A DNA stretch of 64,000 bases, taken from positions 124,001 through 188,000 of the forward strand of contig NZ_JADQTO010000018.1 in NCBI RefSeq assembly GCF_015704865.1, read 5' to 3'. Source of the stretch: Actinoplanes aureus. GTDB taxonomy: Bacteria; Actinomycetota; Actinomycetes; Mycobacteriales; Micromonosporaceae. Both the position numbers and the translations under genes were made by a program. Numbering within the stretch: the stretch's first letter is position 1; the number at the start of each line of letters is the position of its first letter. Below the pieces are notes generated by a model, which had not been told where the DNA came from, ran no database searches, and saw nothing but the letters and a program-made list of their open reading frames with translations. Below are positions 49,386-59,200 of this stretch, in pieces.

Positions 49386-51254
49386 TCAGAACCCGAGGGT
49401 GGCGGCACCACCCACGACGGGCAGCCGGAACGTGCTCGCCGCCAGGTCCAGCGTGACCTGGGCGCGGTTGGTGTCCGGACGGGTCCAGAACGGGTCACTG
49501 CCGGCCACCACCACCCCGATCCGGTGCCCGGCCGGGAAGATGTGGTCGTCCACCTGGACCCGGACCGTGAAGTTGTAGGTCTCCCCGGGCACCAGCGGTG
49601 TCTCGGCGAGCAGTGAGTCACGGTTCTTCGCGTCCAGCCAGCCCCGGGTGACGACGTCGTAGGGAGTGTCCGCGGTGCGCTCGGCGGTCTCCCGGTAACA
49701 CGCGTCGTCAGCCGGGGTGCTGGCGCCCCAGCAGGTCTCGGTGTCCAGCGTGACAAGCCCTTCCGACCAGGACGGAACGCCGTTGTCCACCACCAGGCCG
49801 GTCACCACCCGGTTGGCCGGTCCGTAGTCGACAAGTTTGACGGCGAGGTTCGTGTCGGTGTCGTTCACCCGGCCGGTGAGGTGGGCGTACGAGGTGCCGG
49901 AGATCCGGACCGGCTGGGTGAGCGCGGGGGAGAGGAAGACCAGCCGGCCGGGTGTCACGGTCTGCTCGTTCTCCACCATCGCGGTCTCGCGCTGTGCGGG
50001 ATCGTCGGTGAAGGTTCCGGTGGCGGCGCCGACCGGGCCGGTGGTCAGGACGCCGGGACCGTCCGGTGCGCCGGCGCCGAGGCGTACCGTCACCGGGGCC
50101 GCCTGGCGGTCCGGCCAGCTCTGGTGCCGCTTCCATTGGCCGGGGGCGTGCTCGACGTCGGCGATGGGCTCGCTCATGATCCCGTTGGGTATGCCGTACA
50201 GCCAGAAGTCGAACCAGCGGTGCAGGGTGGTCATCCACTCCGCCCGGCGGAAGTCGAACGGTTCCGCGTGGCCGACCTGGGACAACCAGATCTTGCGCGG
50301 GACGGCGTTCCGGCCGAGCGCCTCCCACCAGGCACCGAAGTGCTCCGGGTCGACGTTCCAGTCGTTGAGCCCGTGCACCAGCAGCACAGCGGCCCGCACC
50401 CGGTCGGCGGACCGGACGTAGTCGCGCGCCGCCCAGAAATCGTTGTAGTTGCCGGTGGCGTCGTCCGGTGCGGTCTCGAGCTCGGCGCGCGCGGCGGCAC
50501 ACGTCTCCGCGGGCCGCCCGTTGACCTGACCGAACATCTGCGCCGGGCGCGGCCAGGGCGGCTGGATCGGCAGGCCGCCGTCGCGGTGGTACTCGTACCA
50601 GCTGGACGGACCGCCGACCGGGACGACGGTCCGCAGGCCGGCCACGCCGGTGGTGGCGACGCCGTTCGCGGTGGCGGCGTCCCACGACTTGCCGATCATG
50701 CCGACCCGGCCGGTGCTCCAGGCGGCGGCGACCGGACTGCCGTCGGCGCGGTACGCCCGCGCGCGACCGTTCAGCCAGTCGACGACCGCCTTGGCGCCCT
50801 GGATCTCGCTCGGTCCGCCGAGGTCGACGCAGCCCTCGGAGGCGCGCGTGCCGGCCAGGTCGGCGAGGACCACGGCGTAGCCGCGGGGCACGAAGTAGTT
50901 GTCGTAATACAGCGGGAAGGTGCCGTCCTGCTTCTTCTCGTTCTCGTTGCCCCGGCCGCAGCACGCGTAGTACGGACTGGATTCGAAGATCACCGGCACC
51001 CGGAGGCCGAGCGCGGTGGCCCGCGGCCGGATGACGTCGGCCGCGATCCGGTCCGGCCGGCCGTCACGGTCGCCGTCGGCGCCGGACTCGACGTAAACGG
51101 TTTCCCGTATCGCGTCCGCGTACGAGAAGACCGGTTGTGTCATGCCGAGACGGACCGCCGGGCCCGGCCGGGCGGCTGTCGCCGGGCTCGTGCCGAGCAG
51201 CGTGGCCATGCTCGCCAACGCGGCGACGGTGGCTCCCGCGATCCAGCGTCTCAT
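49386..51254 (-). CDS. Secreted Xaa-Pro dipeptidyl-peptidase/CocE-like hydrolase
   Basis: 622 residues. Signal peptide at 1-28 (MRRWIAGATVAALASMATLL ... ATAA). Alpha/beta hydrolase: VPVIFESSPYYACCGRGNEN, GYAVVLADLAGTRASEGC, nucleophile in TGRVGMIGKSWDAAT, Asp region in LLVHGLNDWNVDPEHF and His in LSQVGHAEPFDFRR. The C-terminal jelly roll (about 370-620) has PAGHRIGVVVAGSDPFW, as in PepX/CocE C-terminal domains. It cleaves Xaa-Pro dipeptides or esters outside the cell. A role in the pathway (e.g. release or deacylation) is not excluded, but nothing points to it. Converges on the NUDIX gene with a transposase scrap between. Confidence 0.85.
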   Translation of the reverse strand: MRRWIAGATVAALASMATLLGTSPATAARPGPAVRLGMTQPVFSYADAIRETVYVESGADGDRDGRPDRIAADVIRPRATALGLRVPVIFESSPYYACCGRGNENEKKQDGTFPLYYDNYFVPRGYAVVLADLAGTRASEGCVDLGGPSEIQGAKAVVDWLNGRARAYRADGSPVAAAWSTGRVGMIGKSWDAATANGVATTGVAGLRTVVPVGGPSSWYEYHRDGGLPIQPPWPRPAQMFGQVNGRPAETCAAARAELETAPDDATGNYNDFWAARDYVRSADRVRAAVLLVHGLNDWNVDPEHFGAWWEALGRNAVPRKIWLSQVGHAEPFDFRRAEWMTTLHRWFDFWLYGIPNGIMSEPIADVEHAPGQWKRHQSWPDRQAAPVTVRLGAGAPDGPGVLTTGPVGAATGTFTDDPAQRETAMVENEQTVTPGRLVFLSPALTQPVRISGTSYAHLTGRVNDTDTNLAVKLVDYGPANRVVTGLVVDNGVPSWSEGLVTLDTETCWGASTPADDACYRETAERTADTPYDVVTRGWLDAKNRDSLLAETPLVPGETYNFTVRVQVDDHIFPAGHRIGVVVAGSDPFWTRPDTNRAQVTLDLAASTFRLPVVGGAATLGF

Positions 51255-51429
51255 TGTGCCTCCCGCCCGCAGGCTGGTGTGAGCGTGAATTCACCGGGGC
51301 GGATTCTGGCAGCGCCGGAAATGGGCGGTCAATGCGAATTAGAAATCTTCAAATCAATGGTTTGTCAAGGGCTGTAAAGAATTATCGGCAGAGGTTGTTC
51401 TCGATGAATGACGGCTCCTAGAGTGCTCG
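51255..51429. promoter_or_regulatory. Divergent promoter region before the plus-strand polyketide arm
   Basis: 175 bases between the divergent peptidase and phosphopantetheinyl transferase starts. The middle (about 51335-51390) is AT-rich with TTGTCA and AATTAT boxes, but their spacing is poor for a standard promoter. It must hold the start of the plus-strand operon; exact elements are not resolved. Confidence 0.35.
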
Positions 51430-52224
51430 GTGGAAACGGAAATCCAGCTAGGGTGTGCAATGCTTGACCTGGCCACTGCGCGTTCACTTTCCCTGACCAA
51501 TTCCGAGAGCGTGTACCGAGCTGCGTTGAGCATGTGCAGATACTCGGCGCAGTCAACCGGTGAAGCGATACTGCACCGGCGGGAACGGCAGCGACTCGCC
51601 CGGATGCGCCACGAGCGCCGCCGGGCCGACTATCTCGCCGGTCGCTGGGCGGCCAAAGCCGCCGTCACCCACCTGTGCGCGGTGCCGGAGCCGGCCGCTA
51701 TCTGGCTCGAGCCGGGCGTCCTCCACCAGCCGGTGCTCGGCGGGCCGGGCACCGGCGACGTCGCGGTGAGCCTGACACACAGCCAGCAGGTCGGCGCGGC
51801 GGTGGCGTTCGACGTCGCCCACCCGGTCGGCATCGATCTGGAACGGGCTGACCCGCTTCGGGCCGGCACGCTCCACTCGGCGCTGACCCCCGGCGAAGGC
51901 GAGATCACGCGGGGCCTGCGGCTGGATCCACTGTTGGCGGCCACCGCGCTGTGGACGGCCAAGGAAGCGCTGGCGAAGTTCCTCCGCGTCGGCCTGAGCA
52001 TCGACATGAGCCTGCTCGAGGTGGCCGCCTGGCGGACCGAGGGGGAGTGGTGGCGTCTGGAGTACCGCCACGTCGTGTCCATGAAAGCGCTCGTGCTCGC
52101 CGTGGACGACTGGCTGCTCGCGCTGTGCGTGCCGATCCGCACTGCCGTGTCGGCACCAGGTCTGCCGGGCTCCCTGTCCGCCGCACTGGCATGCGACCTC
52201 GCCCCGGTCGGAGCCGTCCTGTGA
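51430..52224 (+). CDS. Sfp-type 4'-phosphopantetheinyl transferase
   Basis: 264 residues from GTG 51430; ATG 51460 is an equally possible start, neither with a strong ribosome-binding site. Key motifs: RRADYLAGRWAAKAAVTHL (CoA-binding), AVSLTHSQQVGAAVAF, VGIDLERADPL (GxDxE, magnesium) and ALWTAKEALAKFL (WxxKEAxxK). It converts apo carrier domains to holo form with CoA. The cluster has at least one ACP in AT-ACP and three in the modular synthase, and the Pls-like carrier also needs it. First gene of the plus-strand operon, 37 bases before the AT-ER gene. Confidence 0.88.
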   Translation: METEIQLGCAMLDLATARSLSLTNSESVYRAALSMCRYSAQSTGEAILHRRERQRLARMRHERRRADYLAGRWAAKAAVTHLCAVPEPAAIWLEPGVLHQPVLGGPGTGDVAVSLTHSQQVGAAVAFDVAHPVGIDLERADPLRAGTLHSALTPGEGEITRGLRLDPLLAATALWTAKEALAKFLRVGLSIDMSLLEVAAWRTEGEWWRLEYRHVVSMKALVLAVDDWLLALCVPIRTAVSAPGLPGSLSAALACDLAPVGAVL

Positions 52225-52261
52225 CGCCGGCCGCCGGCCGTCCGACCGAATTGGAGTCGCC

Positions 52262-54592
52262 GTGATCGCCTACGTGTTCCCCGGCCAGGGTTCACAGTCC
52301 GTCGGGATGGGTGCGGGCCTGTTCGAGGAGTTTGCCGAACTGACCGCCGAGGCGGACCGGATCCTCGGCTATTCCGTCGCGGAGCTGTGCACCGCGGACC
52401 CGCACGGCCGGCTGGGGCGGACCGAGTTCACCCAGCCGGCTCTGTACGTCGTCAACGCCCTGTCCTACCTGCACCGGCTGAGCAGCACGGGCCGGGCGCC
52501 CGACCACGTGGCGGGGCACAGTCTGGGCGAGTACAGCGCCCTCTTCGCCGCCGGTGTCTTCGGCTTCGGCGAAGGGCTGCGCCTGGTCGCCCGCCGCGGT
52601 GAGCTGATGGCGACGGCCCGCGACGGCGGGATGGCCGCGGTGCTCGGGCTTGCGGCCGATGCGGTCGCCGGGGCGCTGTCCGAGGCCGGGCTGGACACCG
52701 TGGACATGGCCAACCTCAACAGCACCACTCAGGTCGTGCTCTCCGGCCGCCGCGCCGACATCGAACGGGCCGGGCCGATCCTCAAGGCGGCCGGTGCGCG
52801 GGCGTACACGATCCTCAACGTCAGCGGGGCGTTCCACTCCCGGTACATGCGGGAGGCGGCGGACGCGTTCGCCGGGACGCTCTCGGGCGTACCGATGTCC
52901 CGGCCCCGGATACCGGTGATAGCGAACGTCACCGCCCGGCCGTACCCGGCCGACGGCGATGTCGCCACCCTGCTCGCCCAGCAGATCACCTCGCCGGTGC
53001 GCTGGACCGAGACCGTGCGGTACCTCCTCGACGCCGGTGTCGAGGAGATCGAGCAGGTCGGGCCGGGCAAGGTGCTCACCAACCTGGTCCGCGCCATCCG
53101 GCGCGAGACCGCCCCGGCGGCCGCTGCCAGCCGCAACGGCGGCAGGCGGCCGGAGGCCGCGCCGCATGGCCGTCCGGCGGATCATGAGGGCGCGGCCTGG
53201 CTCGGCGACGCCGAGTTCCGGCGTCAATACCGTTTGCGGTACGCGTACGCGAGCGGCTCGATGTACCGGGGCATCGCCTCGCCCGACCTGGTGATCCGGA
53301 TGGCGCGTGCCGGCATGCTCGGGTTCCTGGGCACCGGGGGGATGCGGCCCCAGCAGATCGACGACGCCGTCGCCCAGGTGCACCGGGCTCTCGAACCCGG
53401 GCAGGTGTTCGGCGTCAACCTCCTGCACGCCCCGGCGGACCCGGCCCGCGAGGACGAACAGGTCGACCGCTACGTGCGTCACGGCATCCGGCTCGTGGAG
53501 GCGTCCGCTTTCATGGACGTCACCGCGGCCCTGGTGCGTTATCGCTGCCTCGGGCTGCGGCGTGACGAGCAGGGCCGCGTGGTGGCGGAACACCGCCTGA
53601 TGGCGAAGGTCTCGCGCCCGGAGGTGGCCCGCGCGTTCCTCGCTCCGCCGCCGGAGCAACACCTGCGCCGCCTGGTCAGCGACAACCGGATCACCGAGGA
53701 ACAGGCCCGGCTGGCCGCCGAGGTCCCGATGGCCGACGACCTCACGGTGGAGGCGGACTCGGCCGGGCACACCGACGGTGGCGTGGCGTACACCCTGATG
53801 CCCGCGCTGCGCCGGCTGCGTGACGACCTCGCCGCCGAGCACGGCTACCGCCAGCGGGTACGCATCGGTGCCGCGGGCGGTATCGGCACACCGGAGGCGG
53901 CCGCGGCCGCGCTGATCCTGGGCGCGGACTACCTGGTCACCGGGTCCGTCAACCAGTGCACGGTGGAGGCGGGCACCAGCGAGCCGGTGAAGGATCTGCT
54001 GCAGCAGATGGGGGTGCAGGACACCGCGTACGCCCCGGCCGGGGACATGTTCGAGATCGGGGCGCGGGTCCAGGTGCTCAAGCGGGGCGTGTTCTTCCCG
54101 GCCCGGGCGAACAAGCTCTACCAGCTCTACCAACAGCACGACAGCCTCGAGTCGATCGACACGAAAACCCGCCAGCAGATCGAACAGCGTTACTTCAAGC
54201 GCACCTTCGAAGAGGTGTTCGAGCTGGTCCGGGAGTACAAGGGCGGCGACTGGCCGGCCGCGGAGACGCTGAGCCCGAAGCAGCGGATGCTGCTGGTCTT
54301 CAAGTGGTACTTCGCCTACTCCTCGGATCTGGCGATGCGCGGGGATCCCGGCGGCCGGGTGGACTACCAGGTGCACTGCGGACCGGCCCTTGGCGCGTTC
54401 AACTCCTGGGTGCGGGGCACCGAGCTGGAGGACTGGCGCCACCGGCACGCCGACGACATCGGCCGCCGCCTGCTCGCCGAGACCAGCGTCCTGCTGAACG
54501 ACCGGCTGACCGCCTACCGGGCGGGATCCGGCCGCGCCGCGGCGCCGGACGACCTCGTGCTGGCCACCGCCGGGGACGGGTACCGGTCGTGA
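52262..54592 (+). CDS. Trans-acting acyltransferase fused to PfaD-like enoyl reductase
   Basis: 776 residues from GTG 52262 with GGAG upstream. AT half, residues 1-285: MIAYVFPGQGSQSVGMGAG, HVAGHSLGEYSALFAAGVF (nucleophile Ser), NVSGAFHSRYMREAA (malonyl-type His motif) and EEIEQVGPGKVLTNLV. The enoyl reductase half from about 310 is the FMN-binding, nitropropane-dioxygenase-like PfaD/PksE barrel: GMLGFLGTGGMRPQQIDDAV, VFGVNLLHAP, RIGAAGGIGTPEAAAAALILGADYLVTGSVNQ. Such AT-ER fusions serve trans-AT PKS lines, loading malonyl on many modules and reducing chosen double bonds. The modular synthase in this operon has no AT. The next gene overlaps its stop by GTGA. Confidence 0.9.
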   Translation: MIAYVFPGQGSQSVGMGAGLFEEFAELTAEADRILGYSVAELCTADPHGRLGRTEFTQPALYVVNALSYLHRLSSTGRAPDHVAGHSLGEYSALFAAGVFGFGEGLRLVARRGELMATARDGGMAAVLGLAADAVAGALSEAGLDTVDMANLNSTTQVVLSGRRADIERAGPILKAAGARAYTILNVSGAFHSRYMREAADAFAGTLSGVPMSRPRIPVIANVTARPYPADGDVATLLAQQITSPVRWTETVRYLLDAGVEEIEQVGPGKVLTNLVRAIRRETAPAAAASRNGGRRPEAAPHGRPADHEGAAWLGDAEFRRQYRLRYAYASGSMYRGIASPDLVIRMARAGMLGFLGTGGMRPQQIDDAVAQVHRALEPGQVFGVNLLHAPADPAREDEQVDRYVRHGIRLVEASAFMDVTAALVRYRCLGLRRDEQGRVVAEHRLMAKVSRPEVARAFLAPPPEQHLRRLVSDNRITEEQARLAAEVPMADDLTVEADSAGHTDGGVAYTLMPALRRLRDDLAAEHGYRQRVRIGAAGGIGTPEAAAAALILGADYLVTGSVNQCTVEAGTSEPVKDLLQQMGVQDTAYAPAGDMFEIGARVQVLKRGVFFPARANKLYQLYQQHDSLESIDTKTRQQIEQRYFKRTFEEVFELVREYKGGDWPAAETLSPKQRMLLVFKWYFAYSSDLAMRGDPGGRVDYQVHCGPALGAFNSWVRGTELEDWRHRHADDIGRRLLAETSVLLNDRLTAYRAGSGRAAAPDDLVLATAGDGYRS

Positions 54593-55395
54593 CCGGGGTA
54601 CAGGCCGGCCTGGAGGTGCTCACCGCCGGGCCGCACGGGCTGCGGCACAACGGCACTCTGCTCTTCGTCCACGGCGGCTATCACGGGGCGTGGTGCTGGG
54701 CGGAGAAGTTCCTGCCGTACTTCGCCGGGCTCGGCTACCGCTGCGTGGCGCCCAGCCTGCGCGGGCACGGCGAGAGCGCCGGCTTCGAGAAGCTGAACTC
54801 CTTCCGCCTGCGGGATTTCGACGACGACGTACGGGCGGTGCTGTCCGAGCTGCCGGAGCCGCCGGTGCTGATCGGTCACTCGATGGGCGCCGCCGTCGTG
54901 CAGCGGATCCTCACCCGGGAGCCCGATTCGGTGCGTGGTGCGGTGCTCATCTCCGCGCCGCCGCCGTCCGGCATCGGCGCCGGGATCGGGTTCCGGTGGA
55001 TACGCACCGGCGGCTGGCCGGTGATGTGGCAGCTGTGGAAGCTGCACCAGGGCCGGATGCGGACCGGTGACCCGTTCCCGTTCCAGGCCTTCTTCCACGG
55101 CACCCTCACCGAGCAGCAGCGCAGCGACTACGTGGCCCGGGTGCAGAAGGAGTCGCACCGGGCCGGCAAGGAACTGGCCCGCCGGTTCGCCCGCGTCCCG
55201 GCCGGCCTGCGGATCCCGGTGCTGGTGATGGGTGGCGAACAGGACTGGCTGTTCCCGCCCGACCTCACCCGCCGGACCGCGCAGGCGTATGGCACCGACG
55301 CGGTCCTGATCCCCGGCAGCGGTCACATGGTCATGCTCGACGCCGCGTGGCGCCGCGCCGCTGACCGGATCGGTGAGTTCCTCGGCGGGCTCTGA
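54589..55395 (+). CDS. Alpha/beta hydrolase
   Basis: 268 residues from GTG 54589 in a GTGA overlap with AT-ER. LLFVHGGYHGAWCWAEKFLP (oxyanion loop), LIGHSMGAAVVQRIL (nucleophile Ser), VLVMGGEQDWLFPPDL (Asp) and IPGSGHMVMLDAAW (His) make the triad. Length and motifs suit lysophospholipase/esterase-like proteins, sometimes used in PKS clusters to release, hydrolyse or cyclise chains. It could compensate for a missing thioesterase domain if the synthase has none at its end (out of the window). Role inferred from the operon. Confidence 0.8.
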   Translation: MTGVQAGLEVLTAGPHGLRHNGTLLFVHGGYHGAWCWAEKFLPYFAGLGYRCVAPSLRGHGESAGFEKLNSFRLRDFDDDVRAVLSELPEPPVLIGHSMGAAVVQRILTREPDSVRGAVLISAPPPSGIGAGIGFRWIRTGGWPVMWQLWKLHQGRMRTGDPFPFQAFFHGTLTEQQRSDYVARVQKESHRAGKELARRFARVPAGLRIPVLVMGGEQDWLFPPDLTRRTAQAYGTDAVLIPGSGHMVMLDAAWRRAADRIGEFLGGL

Positions 55396-55430
55396 CCCGC
55401 TCCCATCCAGGCCGGCAGAAGGGCAGGCGG

Positions 55431-56267
55431 ATGCGCAACGACAGCTCGTACGACGTACGGCGGATCGCCCGGAGCGTTCCGGCCGAGATCAAGCGTCTGG
55501 GCGCACAGGTCGAGCTCTTCGCCGACGCCGAGATGCGGGCGTACCGGCGTTTCGGCCTGCGCGCCGGGATGGCCGTCGCCGACCTCGGATGCGGTCCCGG
55601 CTTTCTTCTCCAGGCCCTGCGTACGGCCGAGCCGGACCTCGTACTGACCGGGATGGACATCGAGCCGCTGCTGCTCGAACAGGCCCGCGAACTGCTCGAC
55701 GACGGTGGCCCGGCGATCACCCTGCTGGAGGGGTCGATCGAGAAGACCGGCCTGCCCGACGAGTCGTTCGACTTCGTCGTCTCCCGGCTGGTACTCGAGC
55801 ACCTGGCCGATCCGATGATCGCCCTGCACGAGGTCCACCGGGTGCTGCGTCCCGGCGGGATCGTCGTCTTCGTCGACAACGACTTCGCGATGCACGTGAT
55901 GACCCATCCCCACATTCCGGAACTGGACGACCTCTACCAGGCCTACTGCCGGTCCCGCCGGGACGAGGGGGGCAATCCCACCATCGGCCGGGAACTCCCC
56001 GCGCTGCTGCGCGCCGCCGGGTTCGGCGACATCCACTTCGACGTGCTCAGCGCGCACAGCCAGGTGACCGGCATCGACGCCTTCCTGCGCTCGGAGGGCT
56101 CGGGCATCCCGCTGCAACTGGTCCGCGACGGCTACCTGGACAGCCGTACCCTCGCGCGTCTGTCGGTGGGCTGGCGCGCCATGCGCCGCCGCGACGACCA
56201 CGCGATCATCCGTCAGCTCTATGCCGCGGCGGGCCGCAAGGCGCACCCCGCCGGCGACCGACACTGA
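55431..56267 (+). CDS. SAM-dependent class I methyltransferase
   Basis: 278 residues from ATG 55431. SAM-binding motif I is VADLGCGPGFLLQALR (about residue 50), with GMDIEPLLLEQARELL (acidic end of strand 2), FDFVVSRLVLEHLADP and RVLRPGGIVVFVDND giving motifs II and III. The UbiE/COQ5-like fold methylates O, N or C of small molecules. Its place between the hydrolase and modular PKS suggests O- or C-methylation of the product; the PKS has its own C-methyltransferase, so an O-methyl group is a fair guess. No membrane segment. Confidence 0.8.
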   Translation: MRNDSSYDVRRIARSVPAEIKRLGAQVELFADAEMRAYRRFGLRAGMAVADLGCGPGFLLQALRTAEPDLVLTGMDIEPLLLEQARELLDDGGPAITLLEGSIEKTGLPDESFDFVVSRLVLEHLADPMIALHEVHRVLRPGGIVVFVDNDFAMHVMTHPHIPELDDLYQAYCRSRRDEGGNPTIGRELPALLRAAGFGDIHFDVLSAHSQVTGIDAFLRSEGSGIPLQLVRDGYLDSRTLARLSVGWRAMRRRDDHAIIRQLYAAAGRKAHPAGDRH

Positions 56268-56276
56268 GGAGCGAGT

Positions 56277-59200
56277 ATGCCGGACCGGCAGACGCCGTTG
56301 GACGTCGTCCTGGCTGAGCTGAGCCGCCTGGTCGACCGGCCGGTGGAGTGGCTGGATCCACACGGCAGCCTGGTCGATCAGGGACTGGACTCCTCGGCCG
56401 CGGTCGAGCTGGTGGAGGCGGTCAACGACCGGCTGGGCCTGGAGCTGGGCATCGAGGTGGTGTTCGACGTCGACACCCCGGCCGAGTTGGCCGCCCAGGC
56501 AGGCCACGTGGTTACCGCCGTGGAGCCGGAACCCTCGGATCCCGTCGTGGTGCGAACGGCGGAGGACGACGCGATCGCCGTCGTCGGCCTCTCGGCGCGC
56601 TTCGCCGACCTGCGTACGCCGGACCACCTGTGGCAGGCGCTGCGCGCGGGGACGAGCCGGATCCGCGAGATCGACCGTCCCGGTTGGGGCGCGGACTTCT
56701 ACCATCCCGATCCGGCCGCGGAGGGCCGCTCGATCAGCAGATGGGGCGGGCATCTCGACCGGATCGACAGCTTCGACGCAGGGTTCTTCCGCATCTCGCC
56801 GCGGGAAGCGCGCCGGATGGACCCGCAACAGCGGATCTTCCTGGAGGAGGCGTACCACGTCTTCGAGGACGCCGGATACGCGCCGCGGCAGCTGGCCGGA
56901 CGCCGGGTCGGGGTATTCGTGGGCGCCCGCGCCTCCGACTACCAGGAGCAGGTGGCGGCCGCCGAGGACGTCGGCTCCCAGCTCTTCCTCGGCACCGACA
57001 TGTCGATCCTCGCCGGGCGGATCTCCCACCTGCTCGGCCTGACCGGACCGAACCTCGCGGTCGACACCGCCTGCTCCTCCTCGCTCGTGGCGCTGCACCT
57101 GGCGTGCGCCAGCATCCAGCGCGGCGAGTCCGAGATGGCACTGGCCGGCGGCGTGTTCCTGGCACCGACGCCGCGGTTCCTCGTCCTCGCGTCCAAGACC
57201 GACATGCTCTCCCCGACCGGGCGGGTGCGCAGCTTCAACGCCGCCGCCGACGGCATGGTGGTCGGCGAGGGAGCGGGGGCGGTGCTGCTCAAGCCGCTCA
57301 GCGCCGCGCTGCGCGACGGCGACCATGTGTACGGCGTGATCCGGGGTACCGCGGTCGGCCACAACGGCCGCACCCACGGCATCACCACACCGGCCACCCG
57401 GGAGGTAACCGACCTGGTAGGGCGTCTCTACCGGGACTGCGGGGTGCCGGTGGACTCGGTGCAGTACCTCGAAACGCAGGGCGCCGGCATCCGCCTCGGT
57501 GACTCGGTGGAGCTGCGGGCGCTCGCCAACGCGTTCGATCCGGTCGGTGACCTGGTGATCGGTACGCACAAGGGCAACCTCGGCCATGCCATCACCGCGG
57601 CCGGTGTGGCGGCGGTGGTGAAGGTGCTGCTGGCCCTGCGGCACCGCGAGATCCCGCCGACGGTCACCGGCGGCGGGGACGGTGACACCGAGATCGCCGG
57701 GACGCCGTTCCGGCTGACCACGCGGCCCCGGCCGTGGCAGGTGCCGTCCGGCGTCCCCCGGCGGGCGGGCGTCAATTCGTTCGGCTTCAGCGGCACCAAC
57801 GCCCATGTGGTCATCGAGGAGGCACCGGAACCGGCATCGCGCGCCGGCTCGTCCGAGGACCCGGCCGTCGTCCTGCTGCCGATCTCGGCTCGGCGACCGG
57901 CCGAGCTCACCCGCCGGCTGGCGGATCTGCTGGAGTGGGCGCACCGGGACGGCGACCGGTACCCGCTGGCGGATGTCGCCTACACCCTGCAGACGGGACG
58001 TGACCACCTCGAGTGCCGGGTCGCGGTGCTGGCCCAGAGCCTCGCCGAGCTGCGCTCCGCGTTGCAGGCGGCCCTCGACGGGCGGGATCATGCCGGCTGT
58101 GTCACCGCGACCGGTGCCGCCGGCGATCCGGCCGGTCCCGCCGGGGAGCTGCGGGCGGTGGCCGAGGAGTACGTGCGGGGAGCCGAAGTCACCTGGCCGG
58201 GTGAGGGCACGCGCCGCCGGGTGCCGCTGCCCACCTACCCGTTCGCCGAGGAGAGCCACTGGATCAGCCGGCCGGAGACCGGGGCCGCGGAACCGGAGCG
58301 CGCCGAGGTGCGGCCGGCGGCCCCACCGGACGCGCCGTCCCGGTTGCTCACACCGGCCGAGGCGCCGCGGCTCGGCACGGCGGAACGGGAACTGCACGAG
58401 CGTACGCACGACGAACTTCGCCGGTGGGCCCACGACAACATCGCCCGGATCCTCATCGACCACGGGGCACTGGAGGCGGGCGGTGCCGCCGTCACGGCCG
58501 ACGCGGCGATGAACCGGCTCGGTGTCGCCGCCCGGCACCGCCGTCAGTGGGACGCGCTGCTCGACATGCTGAGCCGGTCCGCGACGATCGAACTGACCGG
58601 CGATGCGGTGGCGCTGGTCCGGCCCGTACCCTCGGCTGCCGAGCTCGCCGCCGAGCGTGCCCGGCTGGAGGCCGCCTACCGTGAGGCGGAGTCCTTCACC
58701 GGTCTGCTCGGTGTCTGTTTCGACAGCTACGCCCGGGTGCTGCGGGACGAGATCCCGGCGACCGACGTGCTCTTTCCCGCCTCGTCGTTCGCTCGCATCC
58801 AGCCGCTGTACCAGGGGCACACCATGGCCGACCTGTGCAACGACACGGTCGCCTGGGCGGTCGGCCGCTACCTCGAGCACCGGGTGCCCCGGCTCGCCGC
58901 AGGTGAACGGGTCGAGCTGGTCGAGGTGGGTGCGGGCACCGGTGGCACCAGCCGGCGGGTCTTCGCGGCGGTGGGCCGGCACGCCGGGCGCCTGCGCTAC
59001 CACTACACCGACGTGTCGCTGGCCATGGCGAAGTTCGGGGCGCACGAGTTCGGGGCGGCCAACCCCTTCGCCGAGTTCGGCACGCTGGACGTCGACCGGG
59101 ACGTCGCCGCCCAGGGGTATCCGGTGGGCGGGTTCGACATGGTGCTGGCTACCAACGTCCTGCACGCCACCGCGGACGTACGGCGTACCGTCGCGAACCT

